Shown: positions 18,298 to 27,279 of the stretch, piece after piece
Layout of the letters: each line of letters begins with the position of its first letter
Numbering within the stretch: position 1 is the stretch's first letter
NCBI GenBank assembly: GCA_934351255.1
Contig: CAKRJH010000004.1
Location: forward strand, 62,001 to 126,000
Reading direction: 5' to 3'
Source of the DNA: an uncultured Lachnospiraceae bacterium
GTDB taxonomy: Bacteria > Bacillota > Clostridia > Lachnospirales > Lachnospiraceae
Length of the DNA stretch: 64,000 bases
The notes under the pieces: model-generated
The model's database searches: none
Told to the model about the DNA's origin: nothing
The model's input: the letters and a program-made list of their open reading frames with translations, nothing else
Made by a program: the position numbers and the translations under genes

Positions 18298-18324
18298 GCA
18301 TATTCCACAGGAGTGTAGTATACT
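18296..18324 (+). promoter_or_regulatory. Sigma-A-type promoter of the carboxypeptidase gene
   Basis: TTGCAT (18296-18301), 17-base spacer, TATACT (18319-18324). The gene starts about 50 bases downstream. Confidence 0.7.
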
Positions 18325-18375
18325 GAAATTCCAGACATCCCTTGACAGGGGAAATATACGACTTGGAGTAAACAC

Positions 18376-20022
18376 ATGAAAAGAAATCGGATATTCGCGG
18401 TCCTGATGGCGGGAGTGATCGCAGTGGGAAGCCTGTTTGTGCCCACAGATACCGCGACGGCAGCCCGCAGCACCAGACCGGCGCCAAAGAGCCTGGCGGC
18501 AGATTCCGCGATCGTGATGGAATTATCCACAGGGACGGTACTATATAGCAAGAACATTCACCGGAAGCATTATCCGGCCAGCATCACCAAGATCCTGACG
18601 ACACTTCTCACGATCGAGAACTGCGACCTGGATGCAGTGCATACCTTTACCTATGAGGAGGCTCATGGCATTGAGATGGGAAGCTCTTCCCTGTATTGTG
18701 TGCCGGGAGAGAAATTCACCGTGGAGAAGATGCTGTACGGTATTATGCTGCAGTCGGCCAATGAGATGTGCCTGGCGGCTGCCGATGAGGCGGCGGGCAC
18801 CGTAGATGCGTTTGTGGACATGATGAACCAGCGAGTGGCGAGCCTTGGACTGACCGATACACATTTTGCAAATCCGAATGGTCTGCACGACCCGAATCAT
18901 TATACGACGGCGTATGACATGGCGGTGATCGCCAGGGCGGCCTGGCAGAATCCGACGTTCCGCAAGGTGACCGGAACCAAGACCTATTCCATGGGAAAGA
19001 CGAACAAGCGCAAGGCCGATCAGATCATGACACTGCTCAATCATCATCAGATGATCAACGGGTACAAGAACCCGGAATATGAGTACAAATACTGCGTGGG
19101 CGGCAAGACCGGTTACACGTCCAATGCCGGCAATACGCTGGTGACCTATGCCGAGAAAGACGGAATGCAGCTTGTGGCGGTGGTGATGAAATCCACCAGT
19201 CCACCGACTGTTCCAAATGAATATACCGACAGCACGAAACTGTTGAATTATGGATTTGCAGCGTACCAGAAGGTAGATATGGATTCCAAGGTACTGGATG
19301 ACACGAACCTGTTTGAGACTTACAATGGCTATTTCTCCGGAGATCAGGCACCGTTGCGTCTGTCCGGCAATTCCAGCGTGGTTCTCCCGAAGGGAGCCGA
19401 TGTCGGCAAGGTACAGCAGGAAGTGACCTACGATGAGAACAAACAGCTCACCGAGGGCGAGAATGTGATCGGAACGGTGACCTACCGCTATCAGAATAAG
19501 GTGGTGGGTTCCAATGATATTATCTATGACTATCGGACGGATGTAAATCATCTGGATCAGGCGTCCCGCGAGATGGTGGGTGCGCAGATCAAGGATATCC
19601 GCACCAGGACTGAGAAACATCGTGCGCTGAAGGAGAAGGTGACCGGCTTTTTCAAGGGGATTGGCCACTGGATCGCGGGGGCGGCAGGCCATGTGTGGAT
19701 CTGGATCGTGATCGTGGCTGGTGTGCTGGTGATCCTGCTTGCCGTTGCAGTCATTGTGCGGCTGATCCGTCTCGCAATGTCTGACAGACGAAGCAGATCG
19801 GAGCGGCGCAGGAGAAAACAGAACCGCAGGGAACGCATCCGGGATATCTCCTTTAGTAAAAAGAGCCGCAGAAACCGCAGTTATGATTATACGACCAGCG
19901 GACGCGGCAAGACGATGGGACGGATGGACAGATCCAGCCGCTACAGTGCGAATCCAAAGAAGCGCAGCCGCAACCACAAGAAGACCAAAGAGAGTTTCGG
20001 AAGAAGTTTCTATGATTTCTGA
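18376..20022 (+). CDS. D-alanyl-D-alanine carboxypeptidase (DacF/PBP5 family)
   Basis: Penicillin-binding protein that trims the terminal D-Ala of peptidoglycan pentapeptides outside the membrane, 548 aa. A signal peptide (~1-30) is followed by the S11 domain with SxxK at S69-K72 (SITK), SxN at S127-N129 (SAN) and KTG at K244 (GGKTGYT). A PBP5_C-like beta domain (~295-400), a TM helix (~435-465, WIWIVIVAGVLVILL) and a ~80-residue tail rich in Arg/Lys/Ser follow. The long basic cytoplasmic tail after the anchor is unusual for DacF-type proteins. It is monocistronic between a promoter at 18296 and a terminator at 20081. Confidence 0.93.
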   Translation: MKRNRIFAVLMAGVIAVGSLFVPTDTATAARSTRPAPKSLAADSAIVMELSTGTVLYSKNIHRKHYPASITKILTTLLTIENCDLDAVHTFTYEEAHGIEMGSSSLYCVPGEKFTVEKMLYGIMLQSANEMCLAAADEAAGTVDAFVDMMNQRVASLGLTDTHFANPNGLHDPNHYTTAYDMAVIARAAWQNPTFRKVTGTKTYSMGKTNKRKADQIMTLLNHHQMINGYKNPEYEYKYCVGGKTGYTSNAGNTLVTYAEKDGMQLVAVVMKSTSPPTVPNEYTDSTKLLNYGFAAYQKVDMDSKVLDDTNLFETYNGYFSGDQAPLRLSGNSSVVLPKGADVGKVQQEVTYDENKQLTEGENVIGTVTYRYQNKVVGSNDIIYDYRTDVNHLDQASREMVGAQIKDIRTRTEKHRALKEKVTGFFKGIGHWIAGAAGHVWIWIVIVAGVLVILLAVAVIVRLIRLAMSDRRSRSERRRRKQNRRERIRDISFSKKSRRNRSYDYTTSGRGKTMGRMDRSSRYSANPKKRSRNHKKTKESFGRSFYDF

Positions 20023-20080
20023 TGATCTGTGCTATCGGAGCCGGAACTATTTGCGAATAGTTTAAGATTTCTTTAAAAAT

Positions 20081-20120
20081 AAGAGCCAGACTGTGAAAAA
20101 ACGGTGATGGCTCTTTTCTT
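20081..20120 (+). terminator. Terminator after carboxypeptidase gene
   Basis: AAGAGCCA (20081-20088) pairs with TGGCTCTT (20108-20115), with an inner ACTGT/ACGGT extension, followed by TTCTTTT. Confidence 0.85.
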
Positions 20121-20181
20121 TTGCAAACGGCAGTATTATAATAACCGAAAAGAAAGTTGTCGACCAAAGAGGAGAACTGTC

Positions 20182-22785
20182 ATGCAGGAACGCAGAAAGC
20201 GAATGGAGTATTACATTGCCTACAGCGTTATTTTTTTGCTGTTTAGTGCACTGATCATTTACATTTTTTATCATCAGGGATATTGTTTTGTCTGGGGCAA
20301 GGACGGCGCGGCACAGCATTATCCGACATTGGTGTATATTCACCGCTATATCCGTGAGTTCTTCGGCAATCTGCTGCATGGCAGATGGAGACTGCCGATG
20401 GTGGATTATACGATCGGCGAGGGCATGGATGTGATCACGACCCTGAATTATTATGGCTTTGGCGATCCACTCCTGCTTCTGGCGGGAATCTGTCCCGAGA
20501 GTGGTCTGGAGATCCTGTACGGCCTGCTGATCTTTGTGCGCATGTATCTCTCCGGAATCTTTTTCTTCTGGTTCTGCTTTGAGAAGAAGCATACCAAACG
20601 TACAGCGGTTCTGCTCGGAGCCGTTTCCTATGTCTTTTGCGAGTATGCGCTGTTTGGAGGGATCCGTCATCCGTTCTTTCTCAATGGTATGATGTATCTT
20701 CCGCTGTATCTGCTGGGAGTCGAGCGGATTCTGCAGAAGAAACGCTATGGAATTTTTTCAGTGGCAGTCTGTCTGTCACTGATCTCCAATTTCTATTTTG
20801 GATATATGAATACGATCATGATGGCTCTGTATGTCGTTTTTGTGCTGTTCCCACAGCCAAAGAAGCGCATCCGGGAGAAGGCAGCGATACTGATCCGGAT
20901 GATCGGAGCCTATCTGGCCGGGGTGATGGCGTCGGGTGCGATCATGTTTCCGGTGGTATCGGCGTACCTGTCCTGCTCGCGAAGCGGAGAGGGTGGGTAT
21001 ACGGAGTCGCTGTTACAGTATCCGGAGTGGTTTTATGACAATCTGAAAGAGGGATATTTCCATACGAATCTCTACGTGGGACAGTGGACGACCCTGGGAT
21101 TTACCTACCTGGCCGGAGTGGGCGTGCTGATCCTGTTCCTGCGCTGGTCGAGAAGCCGCCGGGAGCGTCTCCGGAACTGGGCGCTGCGGATCGGCTTTGT
21201 GCTGTTGACCGTCATGCTCTGTGTGCCGCTTGCCGGTCGTGTCATGAACGGATTTGGCTATGCGTCCAACCGATGGGACTACGCCTATGCGATGCTGATA
21301 TCCTATATTATGGTGGTGACCCTGCCGATGCTTCTGCATCTGCTGTCGCGGCGGCTGCCGGTGTGGATCGAAAAGACGAACCGTCATCTGGCGGTCGTTG
21401 CCGGAGTATTTGCAAGTCAGAGATTCTGGTGTGCGCTGCTTTCGGTGGTTCTGCTGGTCAATCTGGAGGCGAATATCGTCGATGCCTTTGGCAGGGATGG
21501 CTGTACAAAACTGTCCGAATATTCGCAGATCGGGACCTCTGCGGGGGACGATCAAGGCATGACGCAGATGCAGGCGGACAGTGACGGGTTCTGCCGCATT
21601 GAGACACCGTGGCATATCGGCAACCAGTCTCTGGAAGAACAGTATCAGGGGCACAACTGGTATTTCAGTATTGCGCCGGGCTGGTATTTTGACTATTATC
21701 ATCAGTTCCTGCTCAATTCCATGGAGAGAAAGTATTCTCTGCGGGGACTGGACAGCCGTACTGCACTCAATGAGGTGGCGGCAACGAAGTATTATGTGGC
21801 CGGTCAGGAAGAAAATCCGATGGTGCCGTATGGCTATAAATATATCGGAACGAACGAGGCGGGGCGCTATGTCTATGAGAATCAGAATTTCCTGCCGCTT
21901 GGCTATACCGTATCCGGCTGGATGAAGAAATCGGATTTTGAACTGCTCTCTCCGATCGACCGCCAGGAGGTACTTCTGCAGGCAGCGGTGCTGGAGGATG
22001 ACGATGCGGATCGGGTCAGCCTGATGCCAAGTGCGGCATCGAACCTGAAGATCGATACAGCGCAGGAGGCGTGTACGGTGGTGAGCTGCAGCGGCATTAC
22101 CTGGGACAAGAATATGCTGCATGTGACGCAGGACGGAGGTTCGATCGAACTGCGTTTCCGTGGCCGTGCTAACTGTGAGACCTATCTGTGGTTCAATGAG
22201 TTTCAGGTGAAATGGGCTTCGGCCCAGTATCAGGTGGGAAGTGTGACGGCGGCCGGCCGCACCAATCAGTTTGTGCTTATGGATCCACGCAAGTCTGCCT
22301 GGTATGATGAGCCTTCCCAGACCGTTAATCTGGGCTATTCCAAGGAGCCGGTCACAAGCTGTGTGATCACGTTCCCGAAGCGCGGACTGTATTCACTGGA
22401 TGAATTTCTGGTGGTGTATGAGAGCATGGACAACTATCAGACCAAGACGGATGTCCTAAGACAGGACACGCTGCAGAATTGCAAGGTGGAGACGAACCGT
22501 ATCAGCGGAGACATGAACTTGTCCAAGACCAAGCTGCTGCAGCTCAGTATTCCGTACAGTTCCGGTTGGAGTGCTACAGTCAATGGAAAGAAAGCAAAGA
22601 TCCTGTGTTCACAGGATATGTATATGGCGATCGAGCTGGGGAGTGGCCGGTCCCATGTGGAACTGCGGTATACGACACCGTGGCTGAAGGCGGGAGTGGG
22701 CAGCAGCGCGGCCGGTGTGGTGATCATTTGGATGATGTTTTTCGGCGTGCCCCATGTGCGCAGGAGCCGGAAAAAGAAAGGATAA
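20182..22785 (+). CDS. YfhO-family polytopic glycosyltransferase-like membrane protein
   Basis: Large membrane protein, 867 aa, YfhO family (GT-C-like fold), with about 12-14 membrane helices in the first ~440 residues plus one near the C-terminus (~840-860). The extracytoplasmic loop after the first helix carries WGKDGAAQHYP, an acidic-residue loop typical of GT-C enzymes. ATG 20182 follows AGAGGAG; an upstream in-frame ATG (20104) lies in the terminator and was rejected. Only 3 bases separate it from the CsbB-like glycosyltransferase. In Bacillus and Listeria, YfhO-type proteins use a CsbB/GtlA-made undecaprenyl-phosphate sugar to decorate teichoic acids, so the same role is inferred here. 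Confidence 0.88.
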   Translation: MQERRKRMEYYIAYSVIFLLFSALIIYIFYHQGYCFVWGKDGAAQHYPTLVYIHRYIREFFGNLLHGRWRLPMVDYTIGEGMDVITTLNYYGFGDPLLLLAGICPESGLEILYGLLIFVRMYLSGIFFFWFCFEKKHTKRTAVLLGAVSYVFCEYALFGGIRHPFFLNGMMYLPLYLLGVERILQKKRYGIFSVAVCLSLISNFYFGYMNTIMMALYVVFVLFPQPKKRIREKAAILIRMIGAYLAGVMASGAIMFPVVSAYLSCSRSGEGGYTESLLQYPEWFYDNLKEGYFHTNLYVGQWTTLGFTYLAGVGVLILFLRWSRSRRERLRNWALRIGFVLLTVMLCVPLAGRVMNGFGYASNRWDYAYAMLISYIMVVTLPMLLHLLSRRLPVWIEKTNRHLAVVAGVFASQRFWCALLSVVLLVNLEANIVDAFGRDGCTKLSEYSQIGTSAGDDQGMTQMQADSDGFCRIETPWHIGNQSLEEQYQGHNWYFSIAPGWYFDYYHQFLLNSMERKYSLRGLDSRTALNEVAATKYYVAGQEENPMVPYGYKYIGTNEAGRYVYENQNFLPLGYTVSGWMKKSDFELLSPIDRQEVLLQAAVLEDDDADRVSLMPSAASNLKIDTAQEACTVVSCSGITWDKNMLHVTQDGGSIELRFRGRANCETYLWFNEFQVKWASAQYQVGSVTAAGRTNQFVLMDPRKSAWYDEPSQTVNLGYSKEPVTSCVITFPKRGLYSLDEFLVVYESMDNYQTKTDVLRQDTLQNCKVETNRISGDMNLSKTKLLQLSIPYSSGWSATVNGKKAKILCSQDMYMAIELGSGRSHVELRYTTPWLKAGVGSSAAGVVIIWMMFFGVPHVRRSRKKKG

Positions 22786-22788
22786 ATT

Positions 22789-23727
22789 ATGAGCGAGAAA
22801 AAAGAACTGTGTTCGATCATTGTACCTTGTTTCAACGAGGAGGAAGCGATCCCGATCTATTATCAGGAGATGGTAAAGACATTTGAGGAGATTCCGGAGC
22901 TGGATTTTGAGTTTGAGTTTATCGATGACGGAAGCCGTGACCGGACGCTTTCTGTGATCAAGGACCTCCGCAAGAAAGATGAGAGGGTGCATTATGTTTC
23001 TTTCTCACGCAATTTTGGCAAGGAGGCCGGCATGTACGCCGGACTGACCCATGCAAAGGGAGATTACGTCGTGATCATGGATGTGGATCTGCAGGATCCT
23101 CCTTCTATGTTAAAGGAGATGTATCACACGGTCAAAGACGAGGGCTATGACTGCGCGGCGACCAGGCGTGTCGACCGCAAGGGGGAACCGCCGATCCGCT
23201 CCTTCTTTGCGCGGATGTTTTACAAGCTGATCAATAAGATCTCCAAGGCAGACATTGTGGATGGTGCCAGAGATTACCGCTTCATGACCAGGCAGATGGT
23301 GGACAGCATTCTGTCCCTCGGTGAATATAATCGTTTTTCCAAAGGCATCTTTGGCTGGGTCGGATTCCGGACAAAGTGGCTGGCTTATGAGAATGTGGAA
23401 CGTGTGGCCGGAGAGACTAAGTGGAATTTCTGGAAGCTGTTTTTGTATTCTCTGGATGGAATTGTGGCATTTTCCACAGCGCCATTGTCCATCGCTTCCT
23501 TTGCGGGAATGTTATTTTGCGCGGTTGCGTTCGTGGGAACGCTGTTTATCTTTCTGCGCGCCATGATCTTTGGGGATCCGGTCTCCGGATGGCCGTCCAC
23601 CATGTGCGTTATTACGCTGCTTGGGGGTATTCAGCTTCTTTGCATCGGCATTATGGGAATGTACCTGTCCAGAACGTATCTTGAGACCAAGAATCGTCCG
23701 ATCTATATTGCGAAAGAAGAAGAGTAA
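22789..23727 (+). CDS. GT2 polyprenyl-phosphate sugar transferase (CsbB/GtrB-like)
   Basis: Membrane-bound family 2 glycosyltransferase, 312 aa. The N-terminal GT-A domain (~8-230) shows IIVPCFNEEEAIP, the DDGSRDRT block, DVDLQDPP and the DYRFM(T) segment typical of DPM1-like enzymes. Two C-terminal TM helices follow (~235-260 and ~270-295). The C-terminal motif YLSRTYLETKNRPIY is as in complete family members, so the protein is intact. It probably loads a sugar onto undecaprenyl phosphate for the YfhO partner encoded just upstream. The stop codon at 23725 lies in the same reading frame as the truncated peptidase fragment that follows. Confidence 0.92.
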   Translation: MSEKKELCSIIVPCFNEEEAIPIYYQEMVKTFEEIPELDFEFEFIDDGSRDRTLSVIKDLRKKDERVHYVSFSRNFGKEAGMYAGLTHAKGDYVVIMDVDLQDPPSMLKEMYHTVKDEGYDCAATRRVDRKGEPPIRSFFARMFYKLINKISKADIVDGARDYRFMTRQMVDSILSLGEYNRFSKGIFGWVGFRTKWLAYENVERVAGETKWNFWKLFLYSLDGIVAFSTAPLSIASFAGMLFCAVAFVGTLFIFLRAMIFGDPVSGWPSTMCVITLLGGIQLLCIGIMGMYLSRTYLETKNRPIYIAKEEE

Positions 23728-25110
23728 AAGATTCGCACACCAGCGGGGATTGACTATCGTCACCCCGCTTTTGTTAACCCTGACGGCAGCAGCCGGATAC
23801 AGCTTCTCTGGGATCAGACGCAGAACAGGATTTATCAGAAGGAAGAACTTGATGCGCTGATCCGGGGACAGACACCGCCAGAGGAAGGGCCGTCGGGGGA
23901 TGACAGCGGCCATGGAACCTTCCTGGCCGGGGTGGCCTGTGGAAGAAGGTCTGCGGCGGATGGATTCGAGGGCGCGGCACCGCAGGCGAGACTCTGTGTC
24001 GTCAAATGCCGGCCGGCCGGTCAGAGTCTCAAAGCGTATTATGGCATTGACCCGGAAGTGCTGTGTTACAGCGAGGCCGATATCATGATGGCAGCCAGAT
24101 TTATCAGCCGGGCTGCCTACGATCTGATGAAGCCGGTGGTGATCCTGCTGGGGGTTGGCACAAATCTGGGGAGCCACGGGGCGGGCGGTGCGCTGGGGGA
24201 ACAGCTTCGTTATCTCGGCGACTTCCGCGGATGTCTGGTGGTATTGGCTGCGGGTAATGAGGGGGATAAGGCGCACCATGTCAAAACCCGTCTGCTGATG
24301 CAGGAGGGAGCACGGGATCTGAAACTCCAGGTGGAAAAAAAGAAAAGTTTTACCACGGAGCTTTGGTCGGATATTCCCTCGCTGTACTCAGTGGGCTTTG
24401 TCACACCCAGCGGGGAGTACGCAGGGCGCACGATTGCCAGACCCGGAGCCGGTCAGAGTATCCGTTTTGTGCTGGAGCGCACCAGGATCGAGGTGGCCTA
24501 TCTTCCGGTGTCCGATCTGGGAGGCGATACCTGTCTTCAGATCCGCTTTTTTGATGCGGAGCCGGGACTCTGGACGATCCGCATTTTCCTGGAAAATGGC
24601 GGGGACACGGGATTTGATCTCTGGCTGCCCATTGAGGCGTTTGTGGGGGAGGATGTGATCTTTGTGCAGCCGGAACCCGATGACACGATCTGCGAGTCCG
24701 GCAATCAGAATGAAGTGATCACCGTTACCGGATACGACGGATACACCGGGGCACAGGCGGTGTTTGCCAGCCGGGGTTATGCCAGGTTCGGCGGGGTGAA
24801 ACCGGATCTCGCAGCTCCGGCAGTACGTGTATATGGGCCGGTGGCGGGCAGGAATGGTCTGGGAGGAACCGGTTACACCTACCGCAGCGGAACCAGCAAT
24901 GCGGCGGCCCTGGCAGCGGGAGCGGCTGCCCTTCTGGGACAGTGGGCGCTGCTTCAGGGCAGGGACATCAATCTGGATACGCCGCTGGCTGGGCGGTATC
25001 TGATCCGGGGAGCCAGAAGGCCTGCTTCGCTGGAATGGCCAAATACCATATGGGGTTATGGACTTTTGGATCTTTACGGCGTGTTTGAAGGGCTCAGGCC
25101 TTTGGGGTAG
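23728..25110 (+). pseudogene. 5'-truncated S8 (subtilisin/Csp-like) serine peptidase
   Basis: An open frame of 460 codons runs directly on from the glycosyltransferase stop codon, with homology to Csp-like subtilases. Present are the GIDYRHPAF segment that normally follows the catalytic Asp, the catalytic His in DDSGHGTFLAGVA, the oxyanion Asn in VLAAGNEG and the catalytic Ser in SGTSNAAALAAG. Missing are the pro-region, about the first 100 residues and the DTG/DSG catalytic Asp. There is no ATG or ribosome binding site at the front; the first usable codon, GTG at 23932, lies after the His and has no Shine-Dalgarno. No internal stop or frameshift occurs. This suggests a recent 5' deletion ending at the neighbour's stop codon. 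Confidence 0.8.
23742..23773 (+). terminator. Possible terminator after the glycosyltransferase gene
   Basis: AGCGGGG (23742-23748) pairs with CCCCGCT (23763-23769), followed by TTTTGTT. It lies inside the open frame of the truncated peptidase, so it may instead be a coincidence of coding sequence. Confidence 0.45.
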
Positions 25111-25119
25111 GCGTTTTCG

Positions 25120-25148
25120 TTGCATTTTCCATGGGTTTAGGGCATACT
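25120..25148 (+). promoter_or_regulatory. Candidate promoter of the dihydrouridine synthase gene
   Basis: TTGCAT (25120-25125), 17 bases, CATACT (25143-25148). A start site about 7 bases on would fall at the ATG at 25155, giving a leaderless message; no ribosome binding site is visible. Confidence 0.5.
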
Positions 25149-25154
25149 AGACGT

Positions 25155-26144
25155 ATGGATGTGAAATTTTATTTTGCCCCTCTGGAGGGGATTACAGGAT
25201 ATGTCTTCCGGGATGTCTACGAGCGGCATTTCGGAGGGATTGAGGCGTATTATTCGCCGTTTATCTCCACAACGCAGAAGAAAAAACTGCGCAATAAGGA
25301 GTGGAATGACATTGAACCGGCACACAATCAGGGCTGCCGTCTGGTGCCGCAGCTTATGAGCAGTCAGGCCGAGGATTTTGTACGGTACGCGCAGACGCTG
25401 GAGGAATGCGGCTACGATCAGGTGAATCTGAACCTGGGGTGCCCATCGCGCACTGTGGTCTCAAAGGGAAAGGGCTCCGGATTTCTGGAGCGCACCGTGG
25501 CACTGGAACGCTTTCTGGAACAGGTGCGCCGCGAGTCGCCGATCCCGGTGTCGGTCAAGACCAGACTGGGACGGTTTGAGGTGGACGAATTTCGTGAGCT
25601 GGCCAGACTGTACAGCCGTTATCCGCTGGCGGAGGTGATCGTGCACCCGAGGATCCAGCCGGAGTTTTACACCGGGACACCGCACTGGGATGTGCTGGAG
25701 GAGGCCATGCCCCTTCTGAACATGCCTGTCTGCCTGAACGGAGACATCCGCACACCGCAGGATATTGAGGCGTTGAGACAGCGTTTTCCGCAGAGCGGCC
25801 GTATGATGATCGGCAGAGGGCTGTTGTCGTATCCGGATCTGATCCGCAGGTATCAGGGAGGTCCTGCGGCTACCAGACAGGAGATCTACGAGTATATTCG
25901 GGATCTGTGTGAGCAGTACCGTCGGGTGCTTTCGGGAGACATTCCGGTCCTATTTAAGATGAAAGAGATCTGGAGCTTTTTGATAGACAGTTTTGAGGAC
26001 GGCTCCCGATGGAAAAAGAAGATACACAAATGTCAGAAACTGACGGATTATGAGCGGATCGTCGAGGAGTTGTTTGTGACGCTTCCTCTGGCAGAGCGGC
26101 CGAGCGGAAAGGATGGATGCAGGGATGAGAACATGGATGAATAA
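25155..26144 (+). CDS. tRNA-dihydrouridine synthase (Dus family)
   Basis: FMN-dependent enzyme that reduces uridines in tRNA D-loops, 329 aa. The TIM barrel shows APLEGITGYVFR at the N-terminus, the catalytic Cys in NLNLGCPSRTVV, SVKTRLG, IVHPR and GDIRTPQD, and MIGRGLL in the phosphate-binding part. The start at 25155 (MDVKFYFAPLEG) is chosen because family members begin just before APLEG; an ATG at 25131 is also possible, and neither has a clear ribosome binding site. The 3' end overlaps the GH5 gene by 20 bases. Confidence 0.92.
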   Translation: MDVKFYFAPLEGITGYVFRDVYERHFGGIEAYYSPFISTTQKKKLRNKEWNDIEPAHNQGCRLVPQLMSSQAEDFVRYAQTLEECGYDQVNLNLGCPSRTVVSKGKGSGFLERTVALERFLEQVRRESPIPVSVKTRLGRFEVDEFRELARLYSRYPLAEVIVHPRIQPEFYTGTPHWDVLEEAMPLLNMPVCLNGDIRTPQDIEALRQRFPQSGRMMIGRGLLSYPDLIRRYQGGPAATRQEIYEYIRDLCEQYRRVLSGDIPVLFKMKEIWSFLIDSFEDGSRWKKKIHKCQKLTDYERIVEELFVTLPLAERPSGKDGCRDENMDE

Positions 26145-27165
26145 GAGGTTTGGACGCTGGATCGGGACACTCCTGGTGCTGATACTGGCGATAGAAGCAG
26201 TGGCGCCGGGACAGACAGCCGTACTTCCGGGGGCAGCACCGGCGAAGGTGCAGGCCGAGACTGTGACCCCGGTACAGGCACATGGGCGGCTGCATGTCTC
26301 CGGGACGGATCTGGTAGATGCCCACGGAGCCAAAGTGCAGCTCAAGGGCGTGAGCACACACGGCATTGCCTGGTTCCCGCAGTACGTGAACAAAGAGGCT
26401 TTCCGGACGCTCCGGGATCGGTACGGGATCAATACGATTCGTCTGGCCATGTATGCCACCAAGGGGGAGGGCTATGGGCCTGCCGCCCGCAAAAAAGTGT
26501 ACGAAGGCGTGAAATACGCGTCCGAACTGGGAATGTATGTCATCATCGACTTTCATATCCTGGCCGATGGCAATCCGAGGCATTATATGAAAAAGGCTGC
26601 TAAATTTTTTGGGAAAGCAGCGAAAAAATACGCAAAGAAAAGCAATGTGATCTACGAGATCTGCAATGAGCCAAACGGCAATATTACCTGGAAAAAACAC
26701 GTAAAACCATATGCAAAAAAGATCATTAAGGTGATCCGCAAATATGATAAAAAAGGCATTATCATTGTCGGAACCCCGACCTGGTCACAGGATGTGGACA
26801 CGGCGGCCGCAGATCCGATCAAAGGCCGCAAAAACATCATGTATGCGCTGCATTTCTATGCCGCAACCCACAAGGAATGGATCCGTGAGAAACTGAAGAC
26901 CGCCCACAAAAAGGGACTTCCGGTGATCGTCTCCGAGTTCTCCATCTGCGACGCCTCCGGCAATGGAAGTCTGGACAAGTCCTCCGGCAATGCCTGGATG
27001 AAGCTGCTGGACGAGTACAATATCAGTTATTGTGCGTGGAGCCTGTGCAACAAGGCAGAGTCCGCATCCCTGATCGCGAGCAGCTGCAGCAAGACCGGCG
27101 GATGGGACTGGAATGATCTGTCTCCTGCCGGCAAATGGTATTTCGCAAAGACGACAGGCCGCTAG
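26125..27165 (+). CDS. Secreted GH5 endoglucanase (GH5_2-like)
   Basis: Extracellular cellulase-type glycoside hydrolase of 346 aa. A signal peptide or N-terminal anchor (~1-45) is followed by a single GH5 domain: VQLKGVSTHG, INTIRLAMY, VIIDFH, acid/base E182 in YEICNEPNG, the HFYAATH block, and nucleophile E271 in VIVSEFSICD. It ends with the CAWSLCNK and SKTGGWDWNDLS segments. A lysine-rich stretch (~155-215) is notable. Several in-frame ATGs exist (26113, 26125, 26137); 26125 has the best spacing to AAAGGATG. It overlaps the dihydrouridine synthase gene by 20 bases. It differs in subfamily and architecture from the GH5 at 15584. Confidence 0.9.
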   Translation: MRTWMNKRFGRWIGTLLVLILAIEAVAPGQTAVLPGAAPAKVQAETVTPVQAHGRLHVSGTDLVDAHGAKVQLKGVSTHGIAWFPQYVNKEAFRTLRDRYGINTIRLAMYATKGEGYGPAARKKVYEGVKYASELGMYVIIDFHILADGNPRHYMKKAAKFFGKAAKKYAKKSNVIYEICNEPNGNITWKKHVKPYAKKIIKVIRKYDKKGIIIVGTPTWSQDVDTAAADPIKGRKNIMYALHFYAATHKEWIREKLKTAHKKGLPVIVSEFSICDASGNGSLDKSSGNAWMKLLDEYNISYCAWSLCNKAESASLIASSCSKTGGWDWNDLSPAGKWYFAKTTGR

Positions 27166-27201
27166 AATATGGCGCCCGGCCGGATCTGATGTGCAGCTGG
27201 T

Positions 27202-27230
27202 TTGACAATCCCTGTCAGACTGGGTATCAT
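27202..27230 (+). promoter_or_regulatory. Sigma-A-type promoter
   Basis: TTGACA (27202-27207), 17 bases, TATCAT (27225-27230), 50 bases upstream of the TPR/DUF6273 gene. Confidence 0.75.
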
Positions 27231-27279
27231 AAGAATTTAGCAAACAATATCAGAACCACACAATGAAATGGAGATAGTT

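Noticed and set aside
18541..19977. 478-codon minus-strand frame opposite the carboxypeptidase
   Set aside because: His/Ile-rich shadow frame of a well-identified gene.
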